A DNA stretch of 64,000 bases from Janthinobacterium lividum (lineage in GTDB: Bacteria; Pseudomonadota; Gammaproteobacteria; Burkholderiales; Burkholderiaceae_D): NCBI RefSeq assembly GCF_023509035.1, contig NZ_CP075583.1, positions 5,580,001 through 5,644,000 on the forward strand, given 5' to 3'. Every line of letters starts with the position of its first letter. Position 1 is the stretch's first letter. Of the stretch, positions 46,006-55,066 are shown piece after piece. The notes below the pieces were generated by a model. The model was not told the origin of the DNA. It worked only from the letters and a program-made list of their open reading frames with translations, and ran no database searches. Position numbers and translations under genes: made by a program.

Positions 46006-47246
46006 CCAATTTCACACGCGGACAAAAAGGCAAACTGGCTGACCTGGGCTTGAATGGCCCGTTTTCCGTCACGCTCGATATCGTTTCGGGTTCGATGGAA
46101 GTGGACGTCAGCTGCTTCGGCGTCGATGCGGCCGGCAAGCTGTCGGACGACCGCTACATGGTGTTCTTCAACCAGAAAAGCGCGCCGGACAACGCCATCA
46201 CGGTGGACTTGAACGGCCCCCGTTCCACCTTCCAGGTGGACCTTTCCCGCCTGCCCGCCTCGATCGACAAGCTGGTATTCACGGCGGCGACGGAACAGGG
46301 CAGCATGCGCGCGCTGGGCAACTCCAGCATGGCGCTGGGCCAGGCTGCCACGTTTGCCTTCACGGGCAATGACTTCCAGGATGAAAAAGCCGTCATCATC
46401 GGCGAACTGTATCGCCGCGACGGCAGCTGGCGCTTCGGCGCCGTGGGCCAGGGCTTTGCCGGTGGCCTGGCAGCGCTGCTGAAGCACTTCGGCGGCAGCG
46501 AGGCGGCGCAATCGGCTCCTGCCCCTGCGCCGACTCCTGTCTCCACGCCCGCGGCCCCGCCGCCGGCGAATAAAATCTCGCTGTCGAAAATCCGCCTGGA
46601 AAAGCGCGGCGACAAGATTTCGCTCGACAAGCGCGACAGCGGCGGCTATGGCCGCATCCGTGTCAACCTGAACTGGAACCAGAACGCCGCGCAAGGCCAG
46701 GCGCCCGCCTCCAAGCTGGACACGGGCTTCCTTGGCAAGCTGTTCAACAAACCGGCCGGCCGCGCTGGCGGCATTGACCTCGATATCGGCTGCCTGTTCG
46801 AAATGAGCAGCGGCGCCAAGAGCGCCGTGCAGGCGCTGGGCAACAGCTGGGGTGCCTACGACCGTCCGCCCTACATCCACCTGGAAGGCGACGACCGCAC
46901 GGGCAGCATCAGCAGCGGCGAAAACATCTTCATCAACGGCACCCATTTCGACCAGATCAAGCGCGTGCTCGTCTACGCCTTCATCTACGAAGGCGTGCCG
47001 AACTGGGCCGCCACGGATGGCGTCGTGACGATCGAAATTCCCGGCCAGCCTACCGTGGAAGTGCGCCTCGACAGCGACAGCCAGCACGCCATGTGCGCCA
47101 TCGCTATGCTGGAAAACCACGGCGGCAACCTGCAGGTGACAAAATTGGTGGAATACTTCGGCGGCCAAGGTAAAATCACGGCGCACCAGGCCATGGACGA
47201 GCGCTACAATTTCGGCTTGAACTGGAAAGCCGGCCGCAAGGACTGA
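46002..47246 (+). CDS. double TerD-domain protein
   Basis: 414 residues. TerD domain 1 covers about 1-165 (GLNGPFSVTLDIVSGSMEVDVSCFG, ending RFGAVGQGFAGGL), then a Pro/Ala linker (AQSAPAPAPTPVST), then TerD domain 2 at about 210-410 (GYGRIRVNLNWNQN, GGIDLDIGCLFEMSSGAKSA, ending VEYFGGQG). The first domain lacks the full [13 protein letters not shown] acidic loop seen in the single-domain TerD. ATGA overlap with the lyase gene ends the coupled chain. Confidence 0.9.
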   Translation: MTNFTRGQKGKLADLGLNGPFSVTLDIVSGSMEVDVSCFGVDAAGKLSDDRYMVFFNQKSAPDNAITVDLNGPRSTFQVDLSRLPASIDKLVFTAATEQGSMRALGNSSMALGQAATFAFTGNDFQDEKAVIIGELYRRDGSWRFGAVGQGFAGGLAALLKHFGGSEAAQSAPAPAPTPVSTPAAPPPANKISLSKIRLEKRGDKISLDKRDSGGYGRIRVNLNWNQNAAQGQAPASKLDTGFLGKLFNKPAGRAGGIDLDIGCLFEMSSGAKSAVQALGNSWGAYDRPPYIHLEGDDRTGSISSGENIFINGTHFDQIKRVLVYAFIYEGVPNWAATDGVVTIEIPGQPTVEVRLDSDSQHAMCAIAMLENHGGNLQVTKLVEYFGGQGKITAHQAMDERYNFGLNWKAGRKD

Positions 47247-47270
47247 TCCTTTTACCTAAACAAGCCTACC

Positions 47271-47645
47271 ATGACCCCTACGACCAAAAAAGTCACCTTC
47301 GCCTTCGCCATCTTCCTCGTGGCCGGCTTCCTGCTGCTGGCCGCCTACACGTGGATGGCCCTCAGCTTCTCGTACTCGGAAGGCGAACGGGCGGGTTACC
47401 TGCAAAAGTTCTCCAAGCGGGGCTGGATCTGCAAGACATGGGAAGGTGAATTGCTGCTGACGGCGCTGCCGGGCACCATCCCGGAGAAATTCCAGTTCAG
47501 CGTGCGCGACGAGGAAGTGGCGAAGCAATTGTCGGCCGCAGCCGGCAAGCGCATCCTCGTCACCTACAGCCAGCACAAGGGCGTGCCCACGCAATGCTTC
47601 GGCGAGACGGAATATTTTGCCGATAAAGTCGTCTTGAGCCAGTAG
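47271..47645 (+). CDS. single-pass membrane protein of unknown function
   Basis: 124 residues: one N-terminal helix (VTFAFAIFLVAGFLLLAAYTW, 8-28), then a short soluble domain (RGWICKTWEGELLLTALPGTIPEKFQFSVRD, then GKRILVTYSQHKGVPTQCFGETEYF) with two Cys. This type is widespread in betaproteobacteria and often carries wrong enzyme names. It lies 24 bases after the Ter operon and may be read through from it. Confidence 0.75.
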   Translation: MTPTTKKVTFAFAIFLVAGFLLLAAYTWMALSFSYSEGERAGYLQKFSKRGWICKTWEGELLLTALPGTIPEKFQFSVRDEEVAKQLSAAAGKRILVTYSQHKGVPTQCFGETEYFADKVVLSQ

Positions 47646-47675
47646 TACCGCAAGTTCAGCAACTCCAGCAGCATC

Positions 47676-47703
47676 GCGCCGGCCAGCCCTTCCAGGCCGG
47701 CGC
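47676..47703. terminator. GC hairpin after the Ter operon
   Basis: 9-bp stem GCGCCGGCC/GGCCGGCGC with a 10-base loop. No T-run, so its role as terminator is uncertain. Confidence 0.35.
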
Positions 47704-47780
47704 CTCTCCCTAGATGTACTCAATCGCATGACAAGCCGCCAGCCGATCGTCAGCGTGAGTCCCCCATCACTGGAAGCATC

Positions 47781-47912
47781 ATGCGCCTGCCATGCACCGC
47801 CCTGGCCCTGTTGGCCGCCTCGCTCTCCCTGTCCGCCCAGGCTCCGAGTCCTCACGCCAGTTCACCCGGAAATACCGGCGTGCGGAAGGATGCTTTAAAC
47901 CTTCGAGCCTAG
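47781..47912 (+). CDS. possible 43-residue secreted peptide or gene remnant
   Basis: Reads MRLPCTALALLAASLSLSAQA, a good signal peptide, then about 22 polar residues and a TAG. GGAAG lies close before the ATG. It overlaps the convergent coiled-coil gene by 4 bases. It could be a small exported peptide or the stub of a longer secreted protein whose body was lost. Confidence 0.35.
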   Translation: MRLPCTALALLAASLSLSAQAPSPHASSPGNTGVRKDALNLRA

Positions 47913-50350
47913 CGCGAACGCCAGACGGCACCTGCCTCGTTAGGCTGCGTCAAGCGCTCGATCACTTCGCGCGTCAAACTGGCCGAGCTGACTTGTTCGG
48001 CTTGCGCGCGGGCGGCGCTCAAGGAGCTGGAAAAGACGGTTTGCGGCTGCTCCAGGCTGGCGCGCAGGGCGGCCAGTTCGCGCTCTTGCTGCTGCGCGCG
48101 CGCCGTTTCCAGGTCCAGCAATTGCTGCTTGGCCGCAGCCATCGCGCGCGTCGTGTCGGCCGCCTTGCGCTGCAGGGCGGCATGGGCCTGGGCACTGGCC
48201 AGCAAGGCTTGCTGCGCGGCGAGCTTCTCGCTGGCGGCCTGCTGCGCGGCCAGTTCCAGTTGCTCGCGCTGGCGCATGGCGTCGAGCGCCTGCTGTTCCA
48301 TCGCGGCGCGTGCTTCGGCTGCCGCCGTCGCCTGTTTTTCCGCTTCCAGGCGGCCGGCGATGGCTTGCGAGGCGCGCTCTTCGGCACTGCTGGTCTGGCG
48401 CTGCTGCACCAGTTTTTGCGCGATCAGTGCCAGCGACTCGCGCTCGGCAGCGACGAAATCGCGTTCGGACGCCAGCAGCGCATCGGCAGCTTGCGCCTTG
48501 TCTTCTTCCACGCGGGCGCGCTCGCTATGCACTTGTCCCAGTTCCACGGCCAGGCGCGCCTGCGCCTGCACGGCTTGCGCGGCAGCGGCTTTCTGTTCGC
48601 CTTCGACCAGGGCCTGGTCCATCAGGATGCGGATGGCGTCGGCTTCTTTTTGCGCCGCTTCCCGCAAGGCCTGTTCTGCCGCATGCTGGCCGCGCAACAG
48701 TTCCGCTTGCGCGTCTTCGGCGGCGATGCGTTCCTGCGCCGCGTTGAACGCCAGCGCTTCCGCTTCCAGTTTCTCTTTCAGGGCGGCGATGGCGGCGTGT
48801 TCGGCGGCCAGGCGCTTCTGCTCGGCCTGCAGCAGCTGCTCTGCCTGCTGCGCTTTTTCCTGTGCCAGTTGCGACGCTTGCGCCTGCGCAGCCAATGTAG
48901 CCTGGCCGGCGTCGACCTCGGCCTGCTCGGCTTCGTTCTGGCTGGCGGCCAGTTCCGCCGCCTGACGCGCCAGTTCGGCGCGTTCGTGCGCCAGGCTGGC
49001 AGCGCGCTGCTGCTCTTCCAGTTCGCGGGCTGCCGCCACGGCGGCTGCCTGCTCGGCCGCTTCGCGTGCCTTGGTTTCTTCGAGGGCCGCCGTTTCCGCT
49101 TCCAGCTTGGCGTGGCCGGCGATTTCCGCATCCTGTTCGGCGGCTACACGGGCCAGCGCCACGGCGCGCAACTGGCGGTCCACTTCGATGCGCGCTTCGG
49201 TGGCGGCCAGGATGCGCACGTCGGCATCGCGGCGCGCCTGCGCGCTGGCCACGGCGACCATTTCCAGGCGCTCGCGGTGGATGGCCGCGTCGCGCAATTC
49301 CTTTTCTGTCTGCAGGCGCAAACGCAGGGATTGCGCCGCATGGCGCTCCGATTCCGCCTGCGCCAGTGCGATGGCTTCGCGTTCCTGTTCCAGGTGCGCC
49401 AGCGCGCGCGCTTCTTCCAGGGCGCGCACTTCGGCGGCGGCGCGGTTGAAGGCCGATTCCAGCGCGATCTGGTCCGCGCGCTCGCGCTGCACCGTCAAGT
49501 CCAGTGCTTCGCTTTCCGCTTCGGCCAGCATCTGCGCCGTCTGGCGCGCACCGTGGGCATGACGCTCGCGTTCACGGGCCAGCACGGCGACCCGTGCATC
49601 GGCCGAGGCGATGCCAACCATTTCTTCCTTGGCCGCCTGCACGGCGGCGACGCGCTCGACGGCTTGCAGGCGCGCCTGCTCCGTCTGCACTTGCAATTCC
49701 TCGGCGGCGCGGGCTGCCTGCTCGGCCAGTTCAGACTGCACGGCCACTTGCTCGCTGGCGCGCAAGCGGCTTTCCTGTTCGGCGCGCGAACGCTGTTCCG
49801 CGGCCAGTCGAATTTCATTGTCCGACTCCACGCGGGCGCGCAGTTCGGCCGTCTCTTGCTTGACGGCTTCCAGGCGGGCCACGCTGGCCTGCGCGGCGGC
49901 GCGCATGGTATCGAGACGTTCGCGATTGGCAGCGATCGCTTCTTCGGCTGCCTGCGCATTTTGCTGTGCGGCGGCGGCGGCGGCCGCGTCGATGGCGGCG
50001 CGGTCCTCGGCCAGCGAGCGCACGCGCGCCTCGGCCAGGGCCCGGCTTTCAGCGGCGCAGGTGGCCTTCGCTTCCGCTTCCACGCGGGCTATCGCTTCGT
50101 GGATGGCTTTCAATTCCATTTTCTGGCGTTCGGCGGCTGGCGCCTTGCTGTCGGCTTCAGCTGCCGGCTCGGCTTGCGGCTCGAGCATCGCGGTGGCAGG
50201 AGCGGCAGGAAGCGGCGCTGGCGCCTCGGCCTTGCGCTCCAGGTCCTTGAAATCATGCAGCGAGACCATGCTGTCCTGGTCGAACTCGTCGTCGGCGGAG
50301 TACGCGACAGTGAGGGAAACGGCCTGGCGCTGATTTTGCTGTGCTTGCAT
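47909..50350 (-). CDS. large Ala/Glu/Gln-rich coiled-coil protein of unknown function
   Basis: 813 residues with no signal peptide or membrane helix. Residues 1-75 are a low-complexity acidic leader (DDEFDQDSMVSLHDFKDLERK). From about 75 to 770 it is almost unbroken heptad-like AxxxAEEQARLEA sequence, a predicted rod about 100 nm long if one helix. The last 40 residues (SSASLTREVIERLTQPNEAGAVWRSR) are less regular. The frame has no break and the codon pattern is normal. Possible scaffold, cytoskeletal or polar-organiser protein; also possible is a remote SMC-like or TolA-like role. I recognise no family. Confidence 0.8.
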   Translation of the reverse strand: MQAQQNQRQAVSLTVAYSADDEFDQDSMVSLHDFKDLERKAEAPAPLPAAPATAMLEPQAEPAAEADSKAPAAERQKMELKAIHEAIARVEAEAKATCAAESRALAEARVRSLAEDRAAIDAAAAAAAQQNAQAAEEAIAANRERLDTMRAAAQASVARLEAVKQETAELRARVESDNEIRLAAEQRSRAEQESRLRASEQVAVQSELAEQAARAAEELQVQTEQARLQAVERVAAVQAAKEEMVGIASADARVAVLARERERHAHGARQTAQMLAEAESEALDLTVQRERADQIALESAFNRAAAEVRALEEARALAHLEQEREAIALAQAESERHAAQSLRLRLQTEKELRDAAIHRERLEMVAVASAQARRDADVRILAATEARIEVDRQLRAVALARVAAEQDAEIAGHAKLEAETAALEETKAREAAEQAAAVAAARELEEQQRAASLAHERAELARQAAELAASQNEAEQAEVDAGQATLAAQAQASQLAQEKAQQAEQLLQAEQKRLAAEHAAIAALKEKLEAEALAFNAAQERIAAEDAQAELLRGQHAAEQALREAAQKEADAIRILMDQALVEGEQKAAAAQAVQAQARLAVELGQVHSERARVEEDKAQAADALLASERDFVAAERESLALIAQKLVQQRQTSSAEERASQAIAGRLEAEKQATAAAEARAAMEQQALDAMRQREQLELAAQQAASEKLAAQQALLASAQAHAALQRKAADTTRAMAAAKQQLLDLETARAQQQERELAALRASLEQPQTVFSSSLSAARAQAEQVSSASLTREVIERLTQPNEAGAVWRSR

Positions 50351-50478
50351 GATTTCTCGCTTATTCGGGTGAATTCCGTTGCTTATGGGAATTTATTAGC
50401 ACCATTATCGAGCAGGCATGCACAAATCAGCGCGGCAAGAAGAGCCTGTTTTACCGCTCTTTTCAGGATTTGCCAGGG

Positions 50479-50588
50479 ATTTAAGCGCCCGAGAAAATGC
50501 TCAGGGCAAGGCGCATTGCCGAAGGCAGTACGAATAGTACGCCTAGGCAATGCAACGCCGCCATGGGCGTTTTATCGCGCGCTTAAAT
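50479..50588. repeat. 110-bp inverted-repeat element overlapping the srkA 3' end
   Basis: Terminal arms ATTTAAGCGC (50479) and GCGCTTAAAT (to 50588), with inner inverted blocks GGCGCATTGCC / GGCAATGCAACGCC around AGTACG-AATAG-TACG. It resembles a short MITE or REP-type element. Its right arm supplies the srkA stop codon. The rest of 50351-50478 has nothing I can assign. Confidence 0.65.
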
Positions 50589-51605
50589 GGGCCAGAGCGG
50601 CGCTTCATCCATCAGTGCCACCTGTTCGCGCAACTCCAGGATACGGTCCTGCCAGTAGCGCTGCGTGTTAAACCACGGGAAGGCGACGGGGAAGGCGGGG
50701 TCGTCCCAGCGGCGCGCCAGCCAGGCCGAATAATGGATCAGGCGCAGGGTGCGCAGCGCTTCGACCAGGTACAACTGGCGCGGGTCGAAATCGCAAAAGT
50801 CTTCATAGCCGGCCAGGATGTCGCTCATCTGGCGCACCATGTCGCCCCGCTCGCCCGACAGCATCATCCACAGGTCCTGGATGGCCGGTCCCATGCGGCT
50901 ATCGTCGAAATCGACGAAATGGGGGCCGGCGTCCGTCCACAGCACGTTGCCACCATGGCAATCGCCATGCGTGCGCAGCACGGCCACGTCGCCCGCGCGG
51001 TCATAGCAGCGCTTGACGCCATCGAGCGCCTGCTGCGCCACGCTGGAATACGTGGCCAGCAGTTCGGGCGGCAGGAAATTGCCCTCCAGCAAGAACTCGC
51101 GCGGCTCGACGCCGAACGTCTGGTGATCGAGCGCCGGCCGTTCCTTGTAGGTGGACAGCGCGCCGACGGCGTGGATGCGGCCGATGAAGCGTCCTATCCA
51201 TTCCAGCGTGGCCGGATCGTCCAGCTCGGGCGCGCGTCCGCCGTGGCGGGGGAAGACGGCAAAGCGGAAGCCCTGGTACTGGTGCAGGGTGCTGCCATTG
51301 ATTTCCAGCGCCGGCACCACCTGAATTTCGCGCTCAACCAGTTCGGAAACGAACGCGTGCTCTTCCAGGATGGCCGTATCGGTCCAGCGCGCGGGGCGGT
51401 AAAACTTGGCTACCAGGGGCGCGCCGTCTTCGATACCCACCTGGTAGACGCGATTTTCATAGCTGTTCAGGGCCAGCAGACGGCCATCGCCGCGCAAGCC
51501 CACGCTATCGAGGGCGTCGAGCACGCAATCGGGGCTCAGGGCGGAAAAGGGATGGACGGGCCGGTCGTCCTCGTGCGGCTGGTTTTCATTGTGCATAAGC
51601 GACAT
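50583..51605 (-). CDS. srkA: stress response serine/threonine protein kinase SrkA (YihE/RdoA)
   Basis: 340 residues from ATG 51605 (ATG 51596 also possible). APH-like kinase fold: SYENRVYQVGIEDGAPLVAKFYRP (nucleotide loop and Lys), catalytic LRTHGDCHGGNVLW, and metal motif FVDFDDSRMGPAIQDLW. SrkA proteins protect cells in stress by countering programmed-death pathways in E. coli. The C-terminal few residues and stop fall inside a repeat element. Confidence 0.92.
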   Translation of the reverse strand: MSLMHNENQPHEDDRPVHPFSALSPDCVLDALDSVGLRGDGRLLALNSYENRVYQVGIEDGAPLVAKFYRPARWTDTAILEEHAFVSELVEREIQVVPALEINGSTLHQYQGFRFAVFPRHGGRAPELDDPATLEWIGRFIGRIHAVGALSTYKERPALDHQTFGVEPREFLLEGNFLPPELLATYSSVAQQALDGVKRCYDRAGDVAVLRTHGDCHGGNVLWTDAGPHFVDFDDSRMGPAIQDLWMMLSGERGDMVRQMSDILAGYEDFCDFDPRQLYLVEALRTLRLIHYSAWLARRWDDPAFPVAFPWFNTQRYWQDRILELREQVALMDEAPLWPI

Positions 51606-51700
51606 TGTAAGGCGCGCGCGGGCCGCCGGTGCAAACACTTAGGTGAGGAAGCGCAGCTAAGCGTATACTGGCGGCTTACATTCAATACAAAGAGCAAGCC

Positions 51701-52399
51701 ATGCAACTCGAACAGCCATTATCAGAAAAAGAATTCGACGAATTAGACCAATTCCTGTTGTCGGACCGGTGCTCCGAAGACGCGATGACCATGGATATGC
51801 TGCACGGCTATCTGACGGCCGTCGCCATCGGCCCTGAACCGATCATGCCGGCCGAGTGGTTGCCGCGCGTCTGGGGCGAAGATGCCGAAGATGCACCGAA
51901 ATTCAAGAACAGCAAGGAAGAAGAGCGCATCGTCAACCTGATCATGCGCTTCATGAACGAAGTGCTGGTGACGTTTGAAGTGGCGCCGAAAGAGTTCGAA
52001 GCCCTGTTCGTCGAGCACGACTACGAAGGCCAGACCCTGATCGACGCCGAAGCCTGGTGCTGGGGCTTCTGGGACGGCATGGAACTGCGTCCTGGTTCGT
52101 GGAACGAGATCTGGGATTCCGAAGTGGCCGAGCTGATGCAGCCGATCTACCTGCTGGGCGCCGACGAAATCAAGGAAGAAGAACTGAAACTGGTGGAAGA
52201 TCCGGTCAAGGCGCACAAGCTGGCGCAGGAACTGGAAGCTAACCTGCCGGCCATCCACCGTTTCTGGGTACCGCGCCGCAAGGCACCGGTGCAAACCATG
52301 AAGCGCGAAGAGCCGAAAGTGGGCCGCAACGACGACTGCCCTTGCGGCAGCGGCAAGAAGTTCAAGAAATGCTGCGGCGCCGAGCCGGCAGCCGAGTAA
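51701..52399 (+). CDS. UPF0149/YecA family protein with SEC-C zinc motif
   Basis: 232 residues. The N-part is UPF0149 ([33 protein letters not shown]). The C-terminus has the SEC-C motif [18 protein letters not shown] (CxC-x8-CC), as at the SecA tail, for zinc and probably ribosome or SecB contact. The segment between is acidic and helical. YecA-like proteins bind ribosomes and trigger-factor clients. Monocistronic, with its own start 62 bases after the divergent srkA region. Confidence 0.88.
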   Translation: MQLEQPLSEKEFDELDQFLLSDRCSEDAMTMDMLHGYLTAVAIGPEPIMPAEWLPRVWGEDAEDAPKFKNSKEEERIVNLIMRFMNEVLVTFEVAPKEFEALFVEHDYEGQTLIDAEAWCWGFWDGMELRPGSWNEIWDSEVAELMQPIYLLGADEIKEEELKLVEDPVKAHKLAQELEANLPAIHRFWVPRRKAPVQTMKREEPKVGRNDDCPCGSGKKFKKCCGAEPAAE

Positions 52400-52477
52400 T
52401 ACCGCAATAGCATCTCCCGCTGCGCCGGCGTCCTGCCGGCGCAGCGCTGGCGTTGGCCCACGGGCTATAATCGCCGC

Positions 52478-53398
52478 ATGAAACTCCCCGACCTGAACCT
52501 GCTCGTCGCCCTCGACATCCTGCTCGAGGAAGGCAGCGCCGTGGCCGCCGCGCGGCGCATGAATTTGAGCGCACCGGCCATGAGCCGCACCCTGGCGCGC
52601 ATCCGCGACGCCATCGGCGACCCCGTCTTCGTGCGCTCCGGGCGCGGCCTGGCACCGACCCCGCGCGCGCTGGAATTGCGCGAGCAGGTGCGCGGCGTGG
52701 TGGAGCAGGCGCACGCCATCTTCACCTCCGGCCGTGAAATCGACCTGCGCACCCTGGAACGCACTTTCAGCCTGTGCGCCAACGACGTATTTGTCGGTGC
52801 CTACGGCGGCAAGCTGCGCGACCTGCTGGCCATCCATGCGCCGCACACGGTGCTGCGCTTCGTGCCCGAAGGCGATGGCGCCACGGAAAACGACGCCCTG
52901 CACGCGGGCCGCATCGACCTGTACATCAGCGCGCGGCGCGCCTTTGCGCCCGACATCAAGCTGCAGCAGCTGTTTACCAGTTCCTTTGTCGGCATCGCCC
53001 GCAGCGACCACCCGATCTTCGACGGCCCCATCAACCTCGACAGCTTTACCGAGTACGAACATATCAGCGTCTCGCGGCGCGGCCTGGCGCGCGGCCCCTT
53101 CGATACGGCCCTGGCCGAACGGGGTTACATGCGCAGGGTGTCGCTGATCAGCCCTAATTTTCAGTCCGCCATCTTCGCCGTGGCCGATTCGCGCCTGCTG
53201 CTGCCGCTGATGCCTACGCCCCTGCTGGCCATCGTCGAGCGCCTGGGCTTGAAGCTGCGCACCTTCCAGCTGCCCATCCCCGTCGACAGTGTGGAAGTAT
53301 TCCAGGCCTGGCACCCGCGCCTCGACCACGACCATGCGCACCGCTGGCTGCGGCGCATGATCAAGGAGCTGTGCGGCAGCACGCCACCAGACGCTTAG
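52478..53398 (+). CDS. LysR-family transcriptional regulator
   Basis: 306 residues. N-terminal HTH LNLLVALDILLEEGSAVAAARRMNLSAPAMSRTLARIRDAIGDPVFVRSGRG and a substrate-binding domain of the NodD/LinR-like group. It lies 116 bases before, and on the same strand as, the EmrB-type efflux operon, which it may control; LysR regulators are more often divergent. Confidence 0.9.
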   Translation: MKLPDLNLLVALDILLEEGSAVAAARRMNLSAPAMSRTLARIRDAIGDPVFVRSGRGLAPTPRALELREQVRGVVEQAHAIFTSGREIDLRTLERTFSLCANDVFVGAYGGKLRDLLAIHAPHTVLRFVPEGDGATENDALHAGRIDLYISARRAFAPDIKLQQLFTSSFVGIARSDHPIFDGPINLDSFTEYEHISVSRRGLARGPFDTALAERGYMRRVSLISPNFQSAIFAVADSRLLLPLMPTPLLAIVERLGLKLRTFQLPIPVDSVEVFQAWHPRLDHDHAHRWLRRMIKELCGSTPPDA

Positions 53399-53514
53399 GG
53401 TCTGAGCCAACAATCATTGCACCAGACGCAATTCAGACTTCATTAATTATCAATTTTCACAAGATTAACGGCTACCTATACTGCGTGGACTGATCCTCAT
53501 CCACGGAGTTCCCT

Positions 53515-55038
53515 GTGTCTGCTGTACCCCTTCCTGGCGCCGTCCCCGCGGCCGCGCCGCCCGCACCTCCCATCTTCGGCCTGCGCCTGGCCACGGGCCT
53601 GGCCGGCGTGCTGCTGGCCGTGCTGGTGTCCGGCCTGAATGAAAACATCACCAAGGTCGCGCTGGCCGACATCCGCGGCGCCATGGGCATCGCGCGCGAC
53701 GACGCCAGCTGGCTCGTGGCCCTGTATGCGGCCGCCTCGGTATCGGCCATGGCGTTCGCGCCGTGGTGCTCCGTCACCTTCTCGCTGCGCCGCCTGACGG
53801 CCACCGCCATCCTCGTCTGCATGGCCGCCGGCCTGCTATGCCCGTTTGCACCGAACCTGTCCGTGCTGATGTTCCTGCGCGTGGTGCAGGGCGCGGCCGG
53901 CGGCGCCCTGCCGCCCATGCTGATGACGGTGGCGCTGCGCTTTCTGCCGCCGAATATCAAGCTGTATGGCCTGGGCGGCTATGCGCTGAGCGCCACCTTT
54001 GGCCCGAGTCTGGGCACGCCGCTGGCCGCCTTCTGGACCGAATACCTGGGCTGGCAATGGGCCTTCTGGCAAGTCGTCCCGGGCAGCATCGTCGCCCTGC
54101 TGATGGTGTCCTGGGGCTTGCCGCAAGACCCGCTGCGCCTGGAGCGCTTCCGCCAGTTCGACTGGCGCGGCCTGCTGCTTGGCCTGCCCGCCATCAGCAT
54201 GCTGGTGGTCGGCATGCTGCAGGGCGAGCGCCTGGCGTGGTTCGCCTCGCCGCTGATCTGCGTGCTGCTGGGCGGCGGCCTCTTGCTGCTGGTGCTGTTC
54301 TTCATCAACGAGTGGTCGCATCCGCTGCCGTTCTTCAAGCTCCAGCTGCTGTCGCGGCGCAACCTCAGCCACGCCCTGCTGACCCTGGGCGGCGTGCTGT
54401 TCGTGCTGCTGGCCGTGATCCTGATTCCCTCGTCCTACCTGGCGCAGGTGCACGCCTATCGCCCGCTGCAAACGGCGCCCGTGATGCTGATGGTGGCGCT
54501 GCCGCAGTTGATCGCCCTGCCGCTGGTGGCCGCCCTGTGCAATATCCGCGCGGTCGACTGCCGCTGGGTGCTCGCCATCGGCCTGGCCCTGCTGGCCCTG
54601 TCCTGCGTGCTGGGAGCGCGCATGTCGCCGGACTGGATACGCACGCATTTCTACCTGCTGCAAGCGGTGCAGATCTTTGCGCAACCGATGGCCGTGATTC
54701 CCTTGCTGCTGCTGGCCACCACGGGCCTGGCGCCGCAGGATGGCCCGTTCGCCTCGGCCTGGTTCAACACCATCAAGGGCATGTCGGCCGTCGTCGCCAC
54801 AGGCGTGCTCGATGCGCTGATCACGCGCCGCAATCATTTCCATTCGACGGTGCTCAGCGAGCGCCTGGGCAACCTGCCGGCCGGCGTGGACATGGCGGGA
54901 ATTGCGCAGCGCATGCATGCGCAAGTCGTCACCCTGACCTCGTCCGACCTGTACCTCACCGTGGCCGCCATCGCGCTGGCCATGATCCTGATCATTCCCA
55001 TCTTGCCGACGCGCGTCTATCCGCCGCGCGCCGCTTGA
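53515..55038 (+). CDS. MFS transporter, DHA2 (EmrB) family
   Basis: 507 residues from GTG 53515 (GGAG 7 bases before). Fourteen hydrophobic segments, with VLLAVLVSGLNENITKVALADIRGAMG in helix 1, where Asn-Glu replaces the usual Asp in the DHA2 motif, and FLRVVQGAAGGALPPML (motif B). It pairs with the HlyD adaptor and NodT channel that follow: a complete tripartite export system. Confidence 0.9.
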   Translation: MSAVPLPGAVPAAAPPAPPIFGLRLATGLAGVLLAVLVSGLNENITKVALADIRGAMGIARDDASWLVALYAAASVSAMAFAPWCSVTFSLRRLTATAILVCMAAGLLCPFAPNLSVLMFLRVVQGAAGGALPPMLMTVALRFLPPNIKLYGLGGYALSATFGPSLGTPLAAFWTEYLGWQWAFWQVVPGSIVALLMVSWGLPQDPLRLERFRQFDWRGLLLGLPAISMLVVGMLQGERLAWFASPLICVLLGGGLLLLVLFFINEWSHPLPFFKLQLLSRRNLSHALLTLGGVLFVLLAVILIPSSYLAQVHAYRPLQTAPVMLMVALPQLIALPLVAALCNIRAVDCRWVLAIGLALLALSCVLGARMSPDWIRTHFYLLQAVQIFAQPMAVIPLLLLATTGLAPQDGPFASAWFNTIKGMSAVVATGVLDALITRRNHFHSTVLSERLGNLPAGVDMAGIAQRMHAQVVTLTSSDLYLTVAAIALAMILIIPILPTRVYPPRAA

Positions 55039-55066
55039 GTTTTCATTTTTACGAAAGAGCCTCACC

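Noticed and set aside
47792..50671. Long plus-strand open frame opposite the coiled-coil gene
   Set aside because: Its product is Arg/Leu/Phe/Gly biased without motifs, and it mirrors the Ala/Glu codon repeats of the minus-strand gene. High GC gives long antisense frames.
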